A stretch of DNA of 64,000 nt, taken from positions 843,302 to 907,301 of the forward strand of contig JAFDZP010000002.1 in the NCBI GenBank assembly GCA_018266835.1, read 5' to 3'. A model generated the notes under the pieces. It searched no databases. It had not been told where the DNA came from and was given only the letters and a program-made list of their open reading frames with translations. Of the stretch, positions 52,233 through 62,150 are shown one piece after another. Origin of the DNA: Bacteroidota bacterium (GTDB lineage: Bacteria; Bacteroidota; Ignavibacteria; Tepidaquicellales; Tepidaquicellaceae). Position numbers and translations under genes: made by a program. Each line of letters begins with the position of its first letter. Position 1 is the first letter of the stretch.

Positions 52233-53000
52233 ATGAAGTTAAGTCTTGTTTTAGTTTTTTTATCGTTCTTTAGCATAACCTTTGCGCAAAGTGATACAGC
52301 GTATTTTAAAGTCGGCAATTACAAATTCAGAGCAATTCATGTCGATTCGAATTATACAACGACATTGAGAGTTACCGAAGGTAACGATGTAATTTACAAA
52401 GGCGAATTTGAAGAAAGGATTGATACTGTAACTGCAGTAGATTTCAATAAGGACGGGAATAAAACAATTCTGTTTAATGTTTATACCGGCGGTGCGCATT
52501 GCTGCAATACATTATACGCCTGTAAAATAAAAAACGACAAGCTGGTTTTTACGGATAGTTTATTTACCGCAGATGCATATTTTGAAATTCAGGATTTGAA
52601 TAAAAACGGTAAGTATCAGATGATAACTTACAATATGATGTTTGCGTATGCGTTCACAAATTTTGCAGAGACACGAGCGCCTGTTTTAGTTTATACAGTA
52701 GAGAACGGAAGGTTCAAAGAAATCACAAAAAATTATCCTGTGCTGGTTCGTTCTCAGATTGATGAATGGCAAAGTGACTTAGAAGTTTTCTTAGACAGTA
52801 ATTACAAATGTGAAGCAGAAGGTGATGAAACATTCAATACGGATGCAGGCTCGGTGAAAACTATACTTGCAGCTATTACAGCAAATTATTATACGCTCGG
52901 AGAAGTTTACAAAGGATATGAGCTGATTGATAAAACGTACCAATGCCCGGATAAAGAGAAATTTATTCAGACGTTAAAAGAAGATTACAAGTTGAAATAA
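52233..53000 (+). CDS. Exported protein between sdhA and sdhB, unrecognised
   Basis: The 255-residue protein has a signal peptide (MKLSLVLVFLSFFSITFA). It contains a VDFNKDGNKTILFNVYTGGAHCCN segment whose FNKDGN part resembles calcium-binding FG-GAP/VCBS loops, then an IQDLNKNGKYQMITYN copy of the same loop. This suggests a small propeller-like or calcium-binding fold. It lies 33 bases after sdhA and 39 bases before sdhB, so it is embedded in the operon. It has no membrane helices other than the signal peptide, so it cannot be the cytochrome subunit. The role is unknown. Confidence 0.7.
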   Translation: MKLSLVLVFLSFFSITFAQSDTAYFKVGNYKFRAIHVDSNYTTTLRVTEGNDVIYKGEFEERIDTVTAVDFNKDGNKTILFNVYTGGAHCCNTLYACKIKNDKLVFTDSLFTADAYFEIQDLNKNGKYQMITYNMMFAYAFTNFAETRAPVLVYTVENGRFKEITKNYPVLVRSQIDEWQSDLEVFLDSNYKCEAEGDETFNTDAGSVKTILAAITANYYTLGEVYKGYELIDKTYQCPDKEKFIQTLKEDYKLK

Positions 53001-53039
53001 ATAATTGAAATAAAAATTTATCATTAATATATTATTATA

Positions 53040-53750
53040 ATGGATATCACAGTAAAAATTTTGAGATACAACCCTGAAAAAGATTCACAGCCGTATTTTC
53101 AGGACTTCAATCTTAAGGGCATAAGCGGAGATTGGAGACTTCTCGATGTTCTTCACGAGATAAAATGGAAACACGACGGGACTCTTACGTTCAGGCGTTC
53201 ATGCGCTCACGGAATCTGTGGAAGCGATGGAATGAAGATCAACGGCAAGAACAGACTTGCTTGCTCACTTCTTTTGAAAGATATGAATACAAACAAGCCT
53301 ATTACAATTGAACCGCTGCCATCACTGCCGATAATAAAAGATTTAGTAGTGGATATGTCCAGCTTCTTCCAGAAATATGAAGTAATAAAACCATATCTGA
53401 TAAACAAAACACCGCCGCCGCCAAACAGCGAGAGACTGCAATCGAATGAAGATGCAGAGATGCTGTTTGAATCAGCGAAGTGTATTCTATGCGCATGCTG
53501 CACAACATCATGCCCTTCCACATGGACAAATGAAAATTATCTTGGACCCGCAGCATTGCTAAAAGCATACAGATTTGCTTTTGATACAAGGGATGATGCG
53601 CATGGGGAAAGACTTGATATCATAGATAACCCTGACGGTATATGGAGATGCCACACAATATTTAACTGTATCGAAGCATGTCCGAAGGAAATTAATATCA
53701 CGTGGCATATTTCTCAATTGAAGAAAAGAATTTCAACGAAGGAAGCTTAA
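53040..53750 (+). CDS. sdhB: Succinate dehydrogenase iron-sulfur subunit
   Basis: This 236-residue subunit has all three clusters: the 2Fe-2S motif (RSCAHGICGSDGM and the LAC later), the 4Fe-4S motif (CILCACCTTSCP) and the last cluster (CHTIFNCIEACPKEI). It carries electrons from SdhA to the membrane quinone. It is followed by a strong terminator. The intervening exported gene separates it from sdhA. Confidence 0.96.
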   Translation: MDITVKILRYNPEKDSQPYFQDFNLKGISGDWRLLDVLHEIKWKHDGTLTFRRSCAHGICGSDGMKINGKNRLACSLLLKDMNTNKPITIEPLPSLPIIKDLVVDMSSFFQKYEVIKPYLINKTPPPPNSERLQSNEDAEMLFESAKCILCACCTTSCPSTWTNENYLGPAALLKAYRFAFDTRDDAHGERLDIIDNPDGIWRCHTIFNCIEACPKEINITWHISQLKKRISTKEA

Positions 53751-53777
53751 GAATTACTTTCGTAACGCACTTAAATT

Positions 53778-53802
53778 TTAAGCCCGTTCGCGGGCTTTTT
53801 TA
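53778..53802 (+). terminator. Terminator of the sdhA-sdhB operon
   Basis: An AGCCCG/CGGGCT stem with a TTCG tetraloop is followed by a run of T. It starts 28 bases after the sdhB stop. Confidence 0.93.
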
Positions 53803-53847
53803 TTAAAAAGTATTTGTTTTAAATATTAAGCAATAAGATTAAAAAAG

Positions 53848-55095
53848 ATGTTTGAAAGTCTTGTAAAAGAAAAAACAAATTCGGAAAAAAGTAAAATAAG
53901 ACTGCTCTCACCTGTATCAAGAAATACAGTAGCGAAGAGCGAGCTATCACCATTCATCAAAAATTTTATTTTTAATGAAACTCAGGAAATAACTGAAAGC
54001 GATTATCTTGATGAGCTGATTGAGAAAGGCGTAAAGCTGCAGTTTAATTTTACGCTGAGACCTAAGTGGACTTTATTGAATTACGTTTACGGCAGTATAG
54101 AATCAAAGTCCGATAACGAGATAAGACATAAGCTAAAAGTATTTACCTTTTACAAATTTTACCCGGATACAATATTAAATTATCTTGATGAGGAAACTCA
54201 TTTATATGTATCAAGAAACAAAATCGAATTGTTATTAAAAGATACGAATGAAGTTTTATACAATAAGCTTACCAATGAGATTTCAGGTGTAAAGATAAAG
54301 AATTTTCTGGTCAATATTTTCAAGCTTAAGTACGATGATGAAAGCAAAATTAATTTAGAGTCTTCCATTCCCTTTTCATTTATAAAGATTTTTCTGGAAG
54401 ATAAAGAGTATGATGATTTACTGAAAAAGTTTGATGTCATTCCTAATTTAAAAGATACTACTTTAGTTTCTTATAAGGATATCATAAAAGTCCTTACCGA
54501 TAAATATACAGTTCACGATGAGAAACATACAGAGAAGCATGAAGAGACAAATGAAAAAAATGTTCAGAGGAAAGAAGATAAGCATGAAGAAATATTTGAG
54601 CCGATAACTATTACACAGGATAATATAAAAGAAGAGTTAAAAAACGAAGAAAAAAAGATTGAGATTGATATTCCTAAGAAAGAGATAAAAGCACCTAAGA
54701 AGGAAATTAATTATACTAAATACGATATATACTCTGATGATTTAATTAAAGAACGCGACGCGAAAGAAAAAGAAGAGGAAGAGAATATTTCAGAGAAGGA
54801 TAAGGAAGTTTTTGCAGAGACCCATGATAACGATATAGGCGACCAGTACGAAATAAAAAGACTCTTCACTGAAAAAGAACTGAACGTTATAAGAGATAAA
54901 GTTTACGCCGGAAGCAAAACGGCAATGAAGAATTCATTCAGAACTCTTGCCGGAATAAACAACTGGAAAGAAGCGGCTTCTCATTTAAAAGATTTATACA
55001 ACGAAAATAAAGTACACATTTATCACAAGCCGGTGGTAAAATTTACCGATGCTTTACAGGAGCATTTCACAAATAAAGCAAACAATCAGGGATAA
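53848..55095 (+). CDS. Charged coiled protein upstream of obgE, unrecognised
   Basis: The 415-residue cytoplasmic protein has no signal peptide. Residues 1-210 are helical; residues 210-310 form a Lys/Glu-rich low-complexity region ([20 protein letters not shown]); and residues 330-415 form a more conserved-looking end ([19 protein letters not shown], then [21 protein letters not shown]). I do not recognise a family. It is the first gene of an operon with obgE, which starts 2 bases after its stop, so a link to ribosome or cell-cycle functions is possible by context. Confidence 0.6.
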   Translation: MFESLVKEKTNSEKSKIRLLSPVSRNTVAKSELSPFIKNFIFNETQEITESDYLDELIEKGVKLQFNFTLRPKWTLLNYVYGSIESKSDNEIRHKLKVFTFYKFYPDTILNYLDEETHLYVSRNKIELLLKDTNEVLYNKLTNEISGVKIKNFLVNIFKLKYDDESKINLESSIPFSFIKIFLEDKEYDDLLKKFDVIPNLKDTTLVSYKDIIKVLTDKYTVHDEKHTEKHEETNEKNVQRKEDKHEEIFEPITITQDNIKEELKNEEKKIEIDIPKKEIKAPKKEINYTKYDIYSDDLIKERDAKEKEEEENISEKDKEVFAETHDNDIGDQYEIKRLFTEKELNVIRDKVYAGSKTAMKNSFRTLAGINNWKEAASHLKDLYNENKVHIYHKPVVKFTDALQEHFTNKANNQG

Positions 55096-55097
55096 CA

Positions 55098-56123
55098 ATG
55101 TTTTTAGATCACGCAAAAATTTTTATTAAGTCCGGAGACGGCGGCAACGGAGTTGTAAGTTTTCGCAGGGAGAAGTTCGTTCCTAAAGGCGGACCAAACG
55201 GCGGAGACGGCGGAAGAGGCGGAGATATAATCTTCAAAGCAAATGCACAGCTCTCTACTTTAATTGACTTCTCGTACAAAAGACATTACAAGGCAGGAAG
55301 AGGAAAGCATGGCGAAGGCGGACTGAAGACAGGCAAAGATGCAGAAGACGTGATAATACAAGTCCCCTGCGGCAGCATAATAAAAGATGAAACAACAGGT
55401 GAAGTGCTTGCCGACCTTACAAAAGACGGCGAAGAAAAAATTGTACTCAAAGGCGGACGAGGCGGAAGAGGAAATAATCACTTCAAGACATCGACTGTAC
55501 AGGCACCGCGATATGCAGAGCAAGGAAGAGACGGCAAAGAAGCTAATGTTATAATTGAATTAAAACTGATAGCTGATGTAGGTTTGGTTGGATTTCCAAA
55601 TGCTGGCAAGTCAACATTGATTTCTAACATCTCTGCAGCGAAGCCAAAGATAGCGGACTATCCGTTTACTACATTAGTCCCTAATCTCGGAATTGTTCGA
55701 TACAAGGAATATGAGTCATTCGTTGTTGCTGATATCCCGGGAATTATAGAGGGAGCATCTGACGGAAAAGGATTAGGGATTCAATTCTTAAAACACATCG
55801 AACGCACAAAGATTTTATTATTCTTAATAGATACAACTAACTTAATTGAAGCAAGCACTAAGAAAGAATTTTTGAAGGAGTATAAGACTTTATTAAAAGA
55901 ACTGGAGAATTACTCTGAAGAGCTTATAAAGAAACCAAGAATAATCTGCTTCACAAAAATTGATGCAATCCCCGATGAACTGAAAAAGAAAATACAGAAA
56001 ATTAAAACCGATGAAACGAAATTATTAATATCATCTGTAAGCGGCGAAGGATTGGACAAACTAAAAGATTTACTATGGACAAAAATTCAGGAACTTAAAG
56101 AACACGATGAACAAGCTGTTTGA
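55098..56123 (+). CDS. obgE: GTPase ObgE/CgtA
   Basis: The 341-residue GTPase has the glycine-rich Obg fold ([34 protein letters not shown]) and a G domain with [37 protein letters not shown] and the FTKID G4 motif. It is linked to large-subunit ribosome maturation and growth control. It lacks the C-terminal OCT domain of many longer Obg proteins. The last 17 bases overlap the next gene. Confidence 0.95.
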   Translation: MFLDHAKIFIKSGDGGNGVVSFRREKFVPKGGPNGGDGGRGGDIIFKANAQLSTLIDFSYKRHYKAGRGKHGEGGLKTGKDAEDVIIQVPCGSIIKDETTGEVLADLTKDGEEKIVLKGGRGGRGNNHFKTSTVQAPRYAEQGRDGKEANVIIELKLIADVGLVGFPNAGKSTLISNISAAKPKIADYPFTTLVPNLGIVRYKEYESFVVADIPGIIEGASDGKGLGIQFLKHIERTKILLFLIDTTNLIEASTKKEFLKEYKTLLKELENYSEELIKKPRIICFTKIDAIPDELKKKIQKIKTDETKLLISSVSGEGLDKLKDLLWTKIQELKEHDEQAV

Positions 56124-56796
56124 AATTTATGAAAGTGAAAAGCTCGATGTAAAAGTTGTTTGTGAAGTCGGTGTATATTATCCGGAAACATCAAAACTCA
56201 AAGAATTTATTGATAGAGGGATACAGGCAATATTAGTAGAAGCTGACCCGATATGTGTTGAAAAAATTCATTCGTATTTCAAAGGCAAAAATATCAAAGT
56301 TTTTCCTTTCGCAGTCTGGGATAAGGAAGAGACTGTAACGCTTTACCGCTCGCAGGCATCAACATTTCTTGAAGGAATAAATGAAAGTCCCGCCATAATA
56401 AACGATAATTACAAACCTGATAAAAAAGACAGCTTCACTGCTGAAGCGAAATTATTCAGCACTATGGATGCCGGAGACATTGATATACTTTCAATTGATA
56501 TCGAAGGAGCTGAATGGTTTGTGCTTAAGCATTTAGTCTCGCGTCCTAAGCTGATTAACATAGAGCTCCGCGCAGGTAAATATTCCAATCCATATAAGAA
56601 TGAAATTGAAAACTGGCTGAACACTAACAACTATAAACTCTTAATTCACGATGATACAGACAGCATTTTTTATAAAGAGGGAGCATTGCAAATATCATCT
56701 ACTGATAAAATCTCTAACTCTATTGGCAACATTGGAACTGAGTTAAACCACTCAATACAAAAATTAAAAAGAACAATTTTCAAAAAGGATAAATAA
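56107..56796 (+). CDS. FkbM-family methyltransferase
   Basis: This 229-residue S-adenosyl-methionine enzyme of the FkbM family has [17 protein letters not shown] as a variant of motif [15 protein letters not shown] (acidic residue at strand 2) and [18 protein letters not shown], the family's Asp-rich motif IV. Such enzymes methylate sugars or lipids on exported polysaccharides, but the acceptor is unknown. It begins 17 bases before the obgE stop, in another frame, so the ATG position was judged by the fold start. SurE follows 5 bases downstream. Confidence 0.82.
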   Translation: MNKLFEIYESEKLDVKVVCEVGVYYPETSKLKEFIDRGIQAILVEADPICVEKIHSYFKGKNIKVFPFAVWDKEETVTLYRSQASTFLEGINESPAIINDNYKPDKKDSFTAEAKLFSTMDAGDIDILSIDIEGAEWFVLKHLVSRPKLINIELRAGKYSNPYKNEIENWLNTNNYKLLIHDDTDSIFYKEGALQISSTDKISNSIGNIGTELNHSIQKLKRTIFKKDK

Positions 56797-56801
56797 GCTC
56801 C

Positions 56802-57605
56802 ATGCAAAAAGTACAGAAGAAAAAAGTAACGAAGAATAAAAAACCTGTTATACTTATTTCAAACGATGACGGAATAGAATCACCCGGCATAAACACACTT
56901 GCAAAAGAAATCAGCAAGTTTGCCGAAGTATATGTTGCAGCACCGCATACACAGCAGAGCGCTGCGGGGCACGCGATAACGGTTTCAAGTCCGATAAGAG
57001 CAACTAAGATTTACAAGAACAATAAATTTTTCGGCTATGCAGTTGAAGGCACTCCCGCCGATAGTGTAAAGCTTGCAACAAGAAATTTATATGCAGATAA
57101 AAAATTTGACCTTTGCATCTCGGGCATAAACCAGGGAGCAAACACTGCTATCAATATAATTTACTCAGGAACAGTCTCTGCCGCTACAGAAGCAACTATA
57201 CTCGGCATTCCTTCTATAGCTGTTTCACTGGGAAGTTTTTCATTTACAGATTTTAAACCATCGGCAAAATTCGCTGCTAAGATTGCAAAGATTGTCTTGC
57301 AAAAAGGACTGCCGAAAGGAACTTTGCTCAATGTAAACATACCTGCCGTTCCTGAAAGTAAAATCAGAGGTGTATTGATTACCAAGCAGGGAAAATCTGA
57401 CTGGGACGACTTCTATGAGAAACGTTTAGACCCGAATAAAAGACCTTACTACTGGTTAGTCGGCGACCATATCTTATCTGATAAGACAAATGATTTAGAC
57501 CATAAAGCAATACAGGAAAATTATATTTCCATTACTCCTATACAATACGATCTGACTGATTATAAAATGCTGGATGAACTTCAGGACTGGAAAATAAAAA
57601 AGTGA
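56802..57605 (+). CDS. surE: 5'/3'-nucleotidase SurE
   Basis: The 267-residue phosphatase has the metal site ILISNDDGIESPGINTL, the AAPHTQQSAAGHAITVSSPI stretch, the DLCISGINQGANTA loop and the YSGTVSAATEATILGIPSIA segment. It dephosphorylates nucleoside monophosphates in the cytoplasm and is often linked to stationary-phase survival. It ends the operon with obgE and FkbM. Confidence 0.95.
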   Translation: MQKVQKKKVTKNKKPVILISNDDGIESPGINTLAKEISKFAEVYVAAPHTQQSAAGHAITVSSPIRATKIYKNNKFFGYAVEGTPADSVKLATRNLYADKKFDLCISGINQGANTAINIIYSGTVSAATEATILGIPSIAVSLGSFSFTDFKPSAKFAAKIAKIVLQKGLPKGTLLNVNIPAVPESKIRGVLITKQGKSDWDDFYEKRLDPNKRPYYWLVGDHILSDKTNDLDHKAIQENYISITPIQYDLTDYKMLDELQDWKIKK

Positions 57606-57630
57606 CATAAAGAATTAAATTAAAGAAGCA

Positions 57631-57668
57631 AGGAGAGATGTCTGGACACCTCTCCTAACTTTTGCACG
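57631..57668. terminator. Terminator between surE and the DUF6600 gene
   Basis: An AGGAGAG/CTCTCCT stem (57631-57656) with inner TGTC/GACA pairs stands in the gap between convergent genes, followed on the plus strand by AACTTTTG. The T run is short. Confidence 0.55.
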
Positions 57669-57680
57669 ATTCAATTGTTA

Positions 57681-59252
57681 TCAGTGGTCCTTTTTAGGTT
57701 TATCGTGCTTATCACCTTTCGGATTATCTTTTGGCCTGTCATTTCCTGACGGCCTTGAATCTCTGTTTTCCTTTTTAGGATTTCCCGGAGACTTATCTCT
57801 TTTAAAATCCTTATTAGGATTACCCTTTTGTTTATCTTCTTTGTTTCTCTTCACTTCTTTCTTAGGCTGTTCTTTATTTCCTTTGTCTTTATTACTTCTT
57901 TCTTTATTAAAGTTTCCGTCATTATTTTTAGGAGCTTTCTCCCTTTTTTCAAATTTTTGATTTCCTCTCTTTTCACCGTATTTCATTTTAGAATCATCAA
58001 TCATCTTCTTTCTTTCTTCTTTTTTGTTTTCTTTAAATCCTTCTTTCATCCCTTTGTTATCGTGCTGCTGCTTATCCATATTGGGCACGTTTTGCTTACC
58101 GATATCTTCAACTTTGTTCTTATTTCCGGCCGAGTTGTTTCTGTTTTCTCTGTTCCAGACTTCCTGAAAATTATTGAATTTCTCAGGTGAACTTACAACA
58201 ATATTTCTGTTCTTGTTTCCTTTTACCTTTGTAAAAATCGGTGCAAAAGTATTTATACTGTTGTTTTCAATCCATGTATTCTTAAAGCCTTCATTCATCG
58301 TTACAACTTTATACGGAGCAATTGGTCTACCCGAGATTCTTTCTATCTCAGTAAACTCAGGACCATGATTACAAATCACTCTGTCTCTTACAAATATTCC
58401 GTTGAGCTTTTTCATGCCTTTAACTTTTATTTTATCAACATAAACATGTTCATAAACAACGGGCTCAACAAAATATCTTTTTTCTACTACTACATAACGG
58501 TCTTCGTAAACCGGAACCGGCTGTATTACATTATTGACAACATATACATCAGGCGGAACAGGAGTCCACGCTATATTATCATCGTCTTCTCTCCAGTCAA
58601 CCCATGCTGGTGAACGGACTCTTCCGGGAACCCATACCCATCCCATTGTTGGTGAGTATGCCCATCTTCCGTAGTGGTGAACTACTTCTTCGTATGGAGT
58701 AGGAGCTTTAAAGTACCAGCCTTCGTCAGATGCTATCCATTGACCGTTTGTATAAGGTCTGTACATTGGTGCAGCAGCAACAACAGTAGGTTCATCTGTT
58801 ACCACAGGAGTACCTGTAGAAATTGAAACTGCCATCGATGGGTCCGGTCTCCATACAAAAAATGCTCCAACATTTACATCAGCTGCTACAGCATCATTCA
58901 CTCCGAATAATTGGCTGAAAGTCATATGCGGAAATGATGAACTTCTGTCTTTTAATATTTCGTTAAGTTCGTCTGATTGTTCTCCTGCTGAAGTAGGCTC
59001 TTCAGATTTCAGATCTTTTGATGTCACTTCAATCCACTCGCCATGCGGTGCAAGTTCATCATAAAACTGTTTATAATCTACGGTCATTAAATCTTCATGG
59101 GATTCATTTATATCAGATTGTGCAACCGTATCTTTTGCAACTGCTTGATCATTTTGCTGTTCTGTATAGCTCGAACTTTTACAGGAAAAAGAAATTGCGC
59201 AAAGCAGTATGCTTAGGGCAAAGAGAGTATTTTTTAAATTTAGATTTTTCAT
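57681..59252 (-). CDS. DUF6600 lipoprotein with disordered Lys-rich tail
   Basis: I begin this gene at the ATG at 59252, which has a perfect Shine-Dalgarno AAGGAGG 6 bases ahead, and is followed by a lipoprotein signal with lipobox ISFSC. The 523-residue product has a DUF6600 core (YDELAPHGEWIEV; GRWAYSPTMGWVWVPGRVRS; WREDDDNIAWTPVPPDV) at about residues 60-230, then a long tail of Lys, Asn, Asp, Gly and Pro (about residues 340-523) that is probably disordered. DUF6600 proteins are envelope-associated with unknown role; the tail may bind cell-wall polymers. This is one of the few genes here with a classical ribosome-binding site. Confidence 0.8.
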   Translation of the reverse strand: MKNLNLKNTLFALSILLCAISFSCKSSSYTEQQNDQAVAKDTVAQSDINESHEDLMTVDYKQFYDELAPHGEWIEVTSKDLKSEEPTSAGEQSDELNEILKDRSSSFPHMTFSQLFGVNDAVAADVNVGAFFVWRPDPSMAVSISTGTPVVTDEPTVVAAAPMYRPYTNGQWIASDEGWYFKAPTPYEEVVHHYGRWAYSPTMGWVWVPGRVRSPAWVDWREDDDNIAWTPVPPDVYVVNNVIQPVPVYEDRYVVVEKRYFVEPVVYEHVYVDKIKVKGMKKLNGIFVRDRVICNHGPEFTEIERISGRPIAPYKVVTMNEGFKNTWIENNSINTFAPIFTKVKGNKNRNIVVSSPEKFNNFQEVWNRENRNNSAGNKNKVEDIGKQNVPNMDKQQHDNKGMKEGFKENKKEERKKMIDDSKMKYGEKRGNQKFEKREKAPKNNDGNFNKERSNKDKGNKEQPKKEVKRNKEDKQKGNPNKDFKRDKSPGNPKKENRDSRPSGNDRPKDNPKGDKHDKPKKDH

Positions 59253-59257
59253 TAAAT

Positions 59258-59264
59258 CCTCCTT
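59258..59264 (-). promoter_or_regulatory. Strong Shine-Dalgarno sequence of the DUF6600 gene
   Basis: AAGGAGG on the minus strand lies 6 bases ahead of the ATG at 59252 and decides that start over an in-frame upstream ATG at 59297. Confidence 0.8.
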
Positions 59265-59439
59265 ATTAGTACAAATTGGTACAAATAAAGAAGCCATCTA
59301 TATGCCGAACAAATCGCGGATAATCAATGAAAATTGAATGATATACAGAGAGGTGTTTGAAAGAATGTATAAATTACGACAATTATGACAGAGAGAAAGC
59401 TATAAAGCTCTCTCCCCGTCTATAATAATCATAAATTTA

Positions 59440-60720
59440 TTATACAGCTGAGTGTTTTTTCACGAAGTTAGTTGTCACAGATTTCGGTCTTACGATGGAA
59501 GCATTCATGCCTCTTGCAAGAATTAACTGAGCTGACATTCCAAGAATTCTTGAAACGCTGAATACTACAGTGTAATATTCGAACTCTTTTAATCCATAGT
59601 GATAAAGCATTGAACCGCTGCCTGCGTCTACATTTGGCCATGGATCTTTTGCTTTGCCCTGTTGAATTAAGATCTGCGGAACCAATTCAAATAATTGTTT
59701 TACAATTTTGAATATCTCATCATCCGGAATATATTTATTTCCGAAATCTAAGAAAGCAATAAATCTCGGGTCGGTTACTCTTAATACTGCGTGACCGTAT
59801 CCCGGAATTACTCTTCCGCTTTGTAAAAGCTTATTGCAATAATCTTTTACTTCTTCGTCAGATGGCGAGTGACCAAAATCGTTTCTCATCTTTACGATGA
59901 AGTTAAGACATTCCTGATTTGCTAATCCGTGTAATGGACCTGCAAGTCCGTTAAGTCCTGCGCTGATTGCATAGTATGCATCGGATAAAGCAGAACCAAC
60001 AGTATATGTTGTAAATGCTGAAACGTTTCCGCCTTCATGGTCTGAGTGGAGCACCATATATAATCTCATAAGGTCTGCAAGCTTTCCGTTATCATCCTGA
60101 ATGCCAAGCATCTTTGCATAGTTTGCTGCCCAGTCAAGATTTTTATCGGGAGCGATCATATCACCCTTATTGAATCTTTTTCTGTAAACATACGCTGCAA
60201 GAACAGGAACTCTTGCGATAATGTTTAAGCAGTCTTCAAGCATAAATTCCCATAGGTTTCCTTTTGCTGCGCCTGTGCTGTAAGCTTTTCTGAATTCAGA
60301 TTCATATTCCATTGCAAGCACACCGGTATTGAACATTACCATAGGATGAGTATCTGCAGGTAATGCGTTGAGCATATCGATAACGTATTGCGGCAGTGTT
60401 GCTCTTGAAGATAATTCTTCCTGTAAGTCTTTGAGCTCTTCAGCGTTAGGAAGTTCGCCGATGAGTAATAAGTAAAATACTTCTTCAGGCAGTTTATCCG
60501 TAAGTTCAAGAATCGGAATCCCTCTGATAATTAAACCTGTATCTAAACCAACTTCTGATGTATCGCATACTAATCCTTTCACACCGCGCATGCCGCCGTA
60601 AAGCTGGTCAATTGTAACTTCACTGATAATTCTCGTACCGTGATCTTTTACAATTGATTTCGCTTCGTCTCTCAATGCAGGGAGTAAAGAAGACAATTTT
60701 TTCTTTAATAAATTTCCCAT
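59440..60720 (-). CDS. gltA: Citrate synthase, mitochondrial-like type
   Basis: The 426-residue enzyme joins acetyl-CoA and oxaloacetate to make citrate. It has the active-site His and substrate loop LHSDHEGGNVSAFTTYTVGS and GLAGPLHGLANQECL, the second His in PGYGHAVLRVTDPRF, and the Arg/Asp end. The motifs match the eukaryotic-type (mitochondrial) citrate synthase family rather than the shorter bacterial hexameric type. It is a single gene on the minus strand; the two sdh genes of the same cycle are about 6 kb away. Confidence 0.93.
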   Translation of the reverse strand: MGNLLKKKLSSLLPALRDEAKSIVKDHGTRIISEVTIDQLYGGMRGVKGLVCDTSEVGLDTGLIIRGIPILELTDKLPEEVFYLLLIGELPNAEELKDLQEELSSRATLPQYVIDMLNALPADTHPMVMFNTGVLAMEYESEFRKAYSTGAAKGNLWEFMLEDCLNIIARVPVLAAYVYRKRFNKGDMIAPDKNLDWAANYAKMLGIQDDNGKLADLMRLYMVLHSDHEGGNVSAFTTYTVGSALSDAYYAISAGLNGLAGPLHGLANQECLNFIVKMRNDFGHSPSDEEVKDYCNKLLQSGRVIPGYGHAVLRVTDPRFIAFLDFGNKYIPDDEIFKIVKQLFELVPQILIQQGKAKDPWPNVDAGSGSMLYHYGLKEFEYYTVVFSVSRILGMSAQLILARGMNASIVRPKSVTTNFVKKHSAV

Positions 60721-60940
60721 ATGATTATTTAATATTAATAGTGTATAGTTTTGTAGACAGCAATAAATATACTCGTTTTAAAAAATATTAAAAAGTTACG
60801 TTTTTATACCAAACTTATTCAATTACGGATTACGAATTTCAAATTACGAACTGTTGTCTATACCCTTATAACAACCAATGTTACATTATTGTCACATTCT
60901 GGAACACTGATACTGTGTTAATTAAATAGTAGCATTTGAT

Positions 60941-60980
60941 ACCGCCCCCTCAATCCCCATCCTTATAAAGGAGGGGGGAA
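60941..60980. repeat. CCCCCTCAATCCCC-type palindromic repeat
   Basis: A C-rich left part and a matching AAGGAGGGGGG right part surround CCTTATAAAG. This is a sequence type I recall from many genomes; one copy is seen here. Confidence 0.5.
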
Positions 60981-61150
60981 GCTATATTAAAAGGCGGAAA
61001 ATAGTCGGGTTTTCTATAACTCCGTTGTTGTTTTTTCAATACTTGCATTTTTATTTTTCAAAAAAAGTCGGGTTTTGGTCGGGTTTTTCTGCAAAATAAG
61101 AATCCATCTTTGTCAAAACTAATCCAACCAAATTTAATATATCTTTGTTC

Positions 61151-61305
61151 TCCGTCCCAAACTCCTGTTTGGGACGGAACTGTAATGTCAAACTCTGTTT
61201 GACTGCGAAACGGAGTTTCGCGCCCAAAGCATTCCCAAACGGAGTTTGGGAATGAGAACAATATTCTGGCCTGACAGGATTAATCCGCCATGCCGGATTG
61301 TCAGG
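61151..61305. repeat. Five-hairpin array with AAAC-NNN-GTTT tips
   Basis: Hairpins lie at 61151-61178 (12 bp, loop TCCT), 61187-61203 (7 bp, loop TCT), 61205-61221 (7 bp, loop GGA), 61231-61253 (10 bp, loop GGA) and 61270-61305 (CCTGAC/GTCAGG around AATCCG/CGGATT). The first four share the tip AAAC-loop-GTTT while their outer stems differ. Confidence 0.85.
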
Positions 61306-61443
61306 TCGCCAAAACAAAAATACTAACTCTAGATCTATATTCAAAACCTTTCCTCCCTATACCTACTAATAGGGAGAAATAATGTTTTAGACTTTAATAA
61401 ATTTCAATTTAATGGTAACTTGAAAACCTAAACAATAGAAATT

Positions 61444-62118
61444 ATGGGCAAAATAATATTTCACGGACATTCCTTTCTGGAAATTAAGACAGGAAATCAT
61501 ACTATATTAATAGACCCGTTTATTTCGGGAAATCCAAAGTGCGACGTTAAACCTGATGACGTAAAATGCGACTATATTATTTTATCTCACGGACACGGCG
61601 ACCACTTTGGTGACTGCATTGCTCTTGCTGAAAAAAATAATGCTACAATAATTGCAACTGCCGAGCTTGCCGATTACGTAGGTGAAAAAGTGAAGTCGCA
61701 CGGAATGAATTTAGGAGGCGGATATAACTTTGATTTTGGCAGAGTAAAACTTACTTTGGCTCATCATTCTTCTTCAACTCCCGACGGAAAATATGCGGGT
61801 GACCCAGCGGGAATAATTTTATCTGTCGAAGGAAAATGCATCTATCATGCAGGCGATACGGCTTTGTTCTACGATATGAAACTCATCGGCGAAACTAATA
61901 ATATTGATATCGCTTTTCTGCCAATCGGTGATAATTACACAATGGGAATTGATGACGCAGTGAAGGCAGCAGAATATCTGAATCCTAAAATGATTGTACC
62001 GATACACTACAATACGTTCCCTGTGATTACCATAGATGAAAATGATTTCAAAAGAAAAATTGAATCCATCGGAAAGAAGTGCACAATATTGGCACCGGGC
62101 GAGTCAATCGATTTTTAA
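61444..62118 (+). CDS. Metal-dependent hydrolase, UPF0173 family
   Basis: This 224-residue beta-lactamase-fold protein has the metal motif SHGHGDHFGDC, the HHSSSTPDG stretch, the HAGDTALFYDM strand (third metal-binding site) and the VPIHYNTFP end. The UPF0173 family is widespread and without a fixed substrate. It starts 33 bases before parA and may share its transcript. Confidence 0.88.
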   Translation: MGKIIFHGHSFLEIKTGNHTILIDPFISGNPKCDVKPDDVKCDYIILSHGHGDHFGDCIALAEKNNATIIATAELADYVGEKVKSHGMNLGGGYNFDFGRVKLTLAHHSSSTPDGKYAGDPAGIILSVEGKCIYHAGDTALFYDMKLIGETNNIDIAFLPIGDNYTMGIDDAVKAAEYLNPKMIVPIHYNTFPVITIDENDFKRKIESIGKKCTILAPGESIDF

Positions 62119-62150
62119 GAGAATTTTAAACGACTACCACTTACTATTTA

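Larger units (their letters stand above)
60721..61443. other. 723-base gene-free stretch with a hairpin array
   Basis: No credible gene is present. The stretch contains an A/T-rich part with TTACGGATTACGAATT-like words (60824-60860), a CCCCCT...AGGAGGGG hairpin (60941-60980), and a dense array of five hairpins at 61151-61310. The promoter of the UPF0173 gene should be in the last 100 bases. Confidence 0.7.

Noticed and set aside
52233..53000. A hidden sdhC cytochrome subunit
   Set aside because: The protein has a single N-terminal signal and no membrane helices or haem-binding histidine pair in a helix.
61151..61305. CRISPR array
   Set aside because: There are five hairpins with differing stems, no constant repeat of 25-40 bases, no regular spacer length and no cas genes.
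61051..61344. A 97-residue minus-strand frame across the hairpin array
   Set aside because: The translated words (for example SQTPFGNALGAKLRF) are what the hairpin repeats give when read through, and there is no matching start context; I treat it as an artefact of the repeat.
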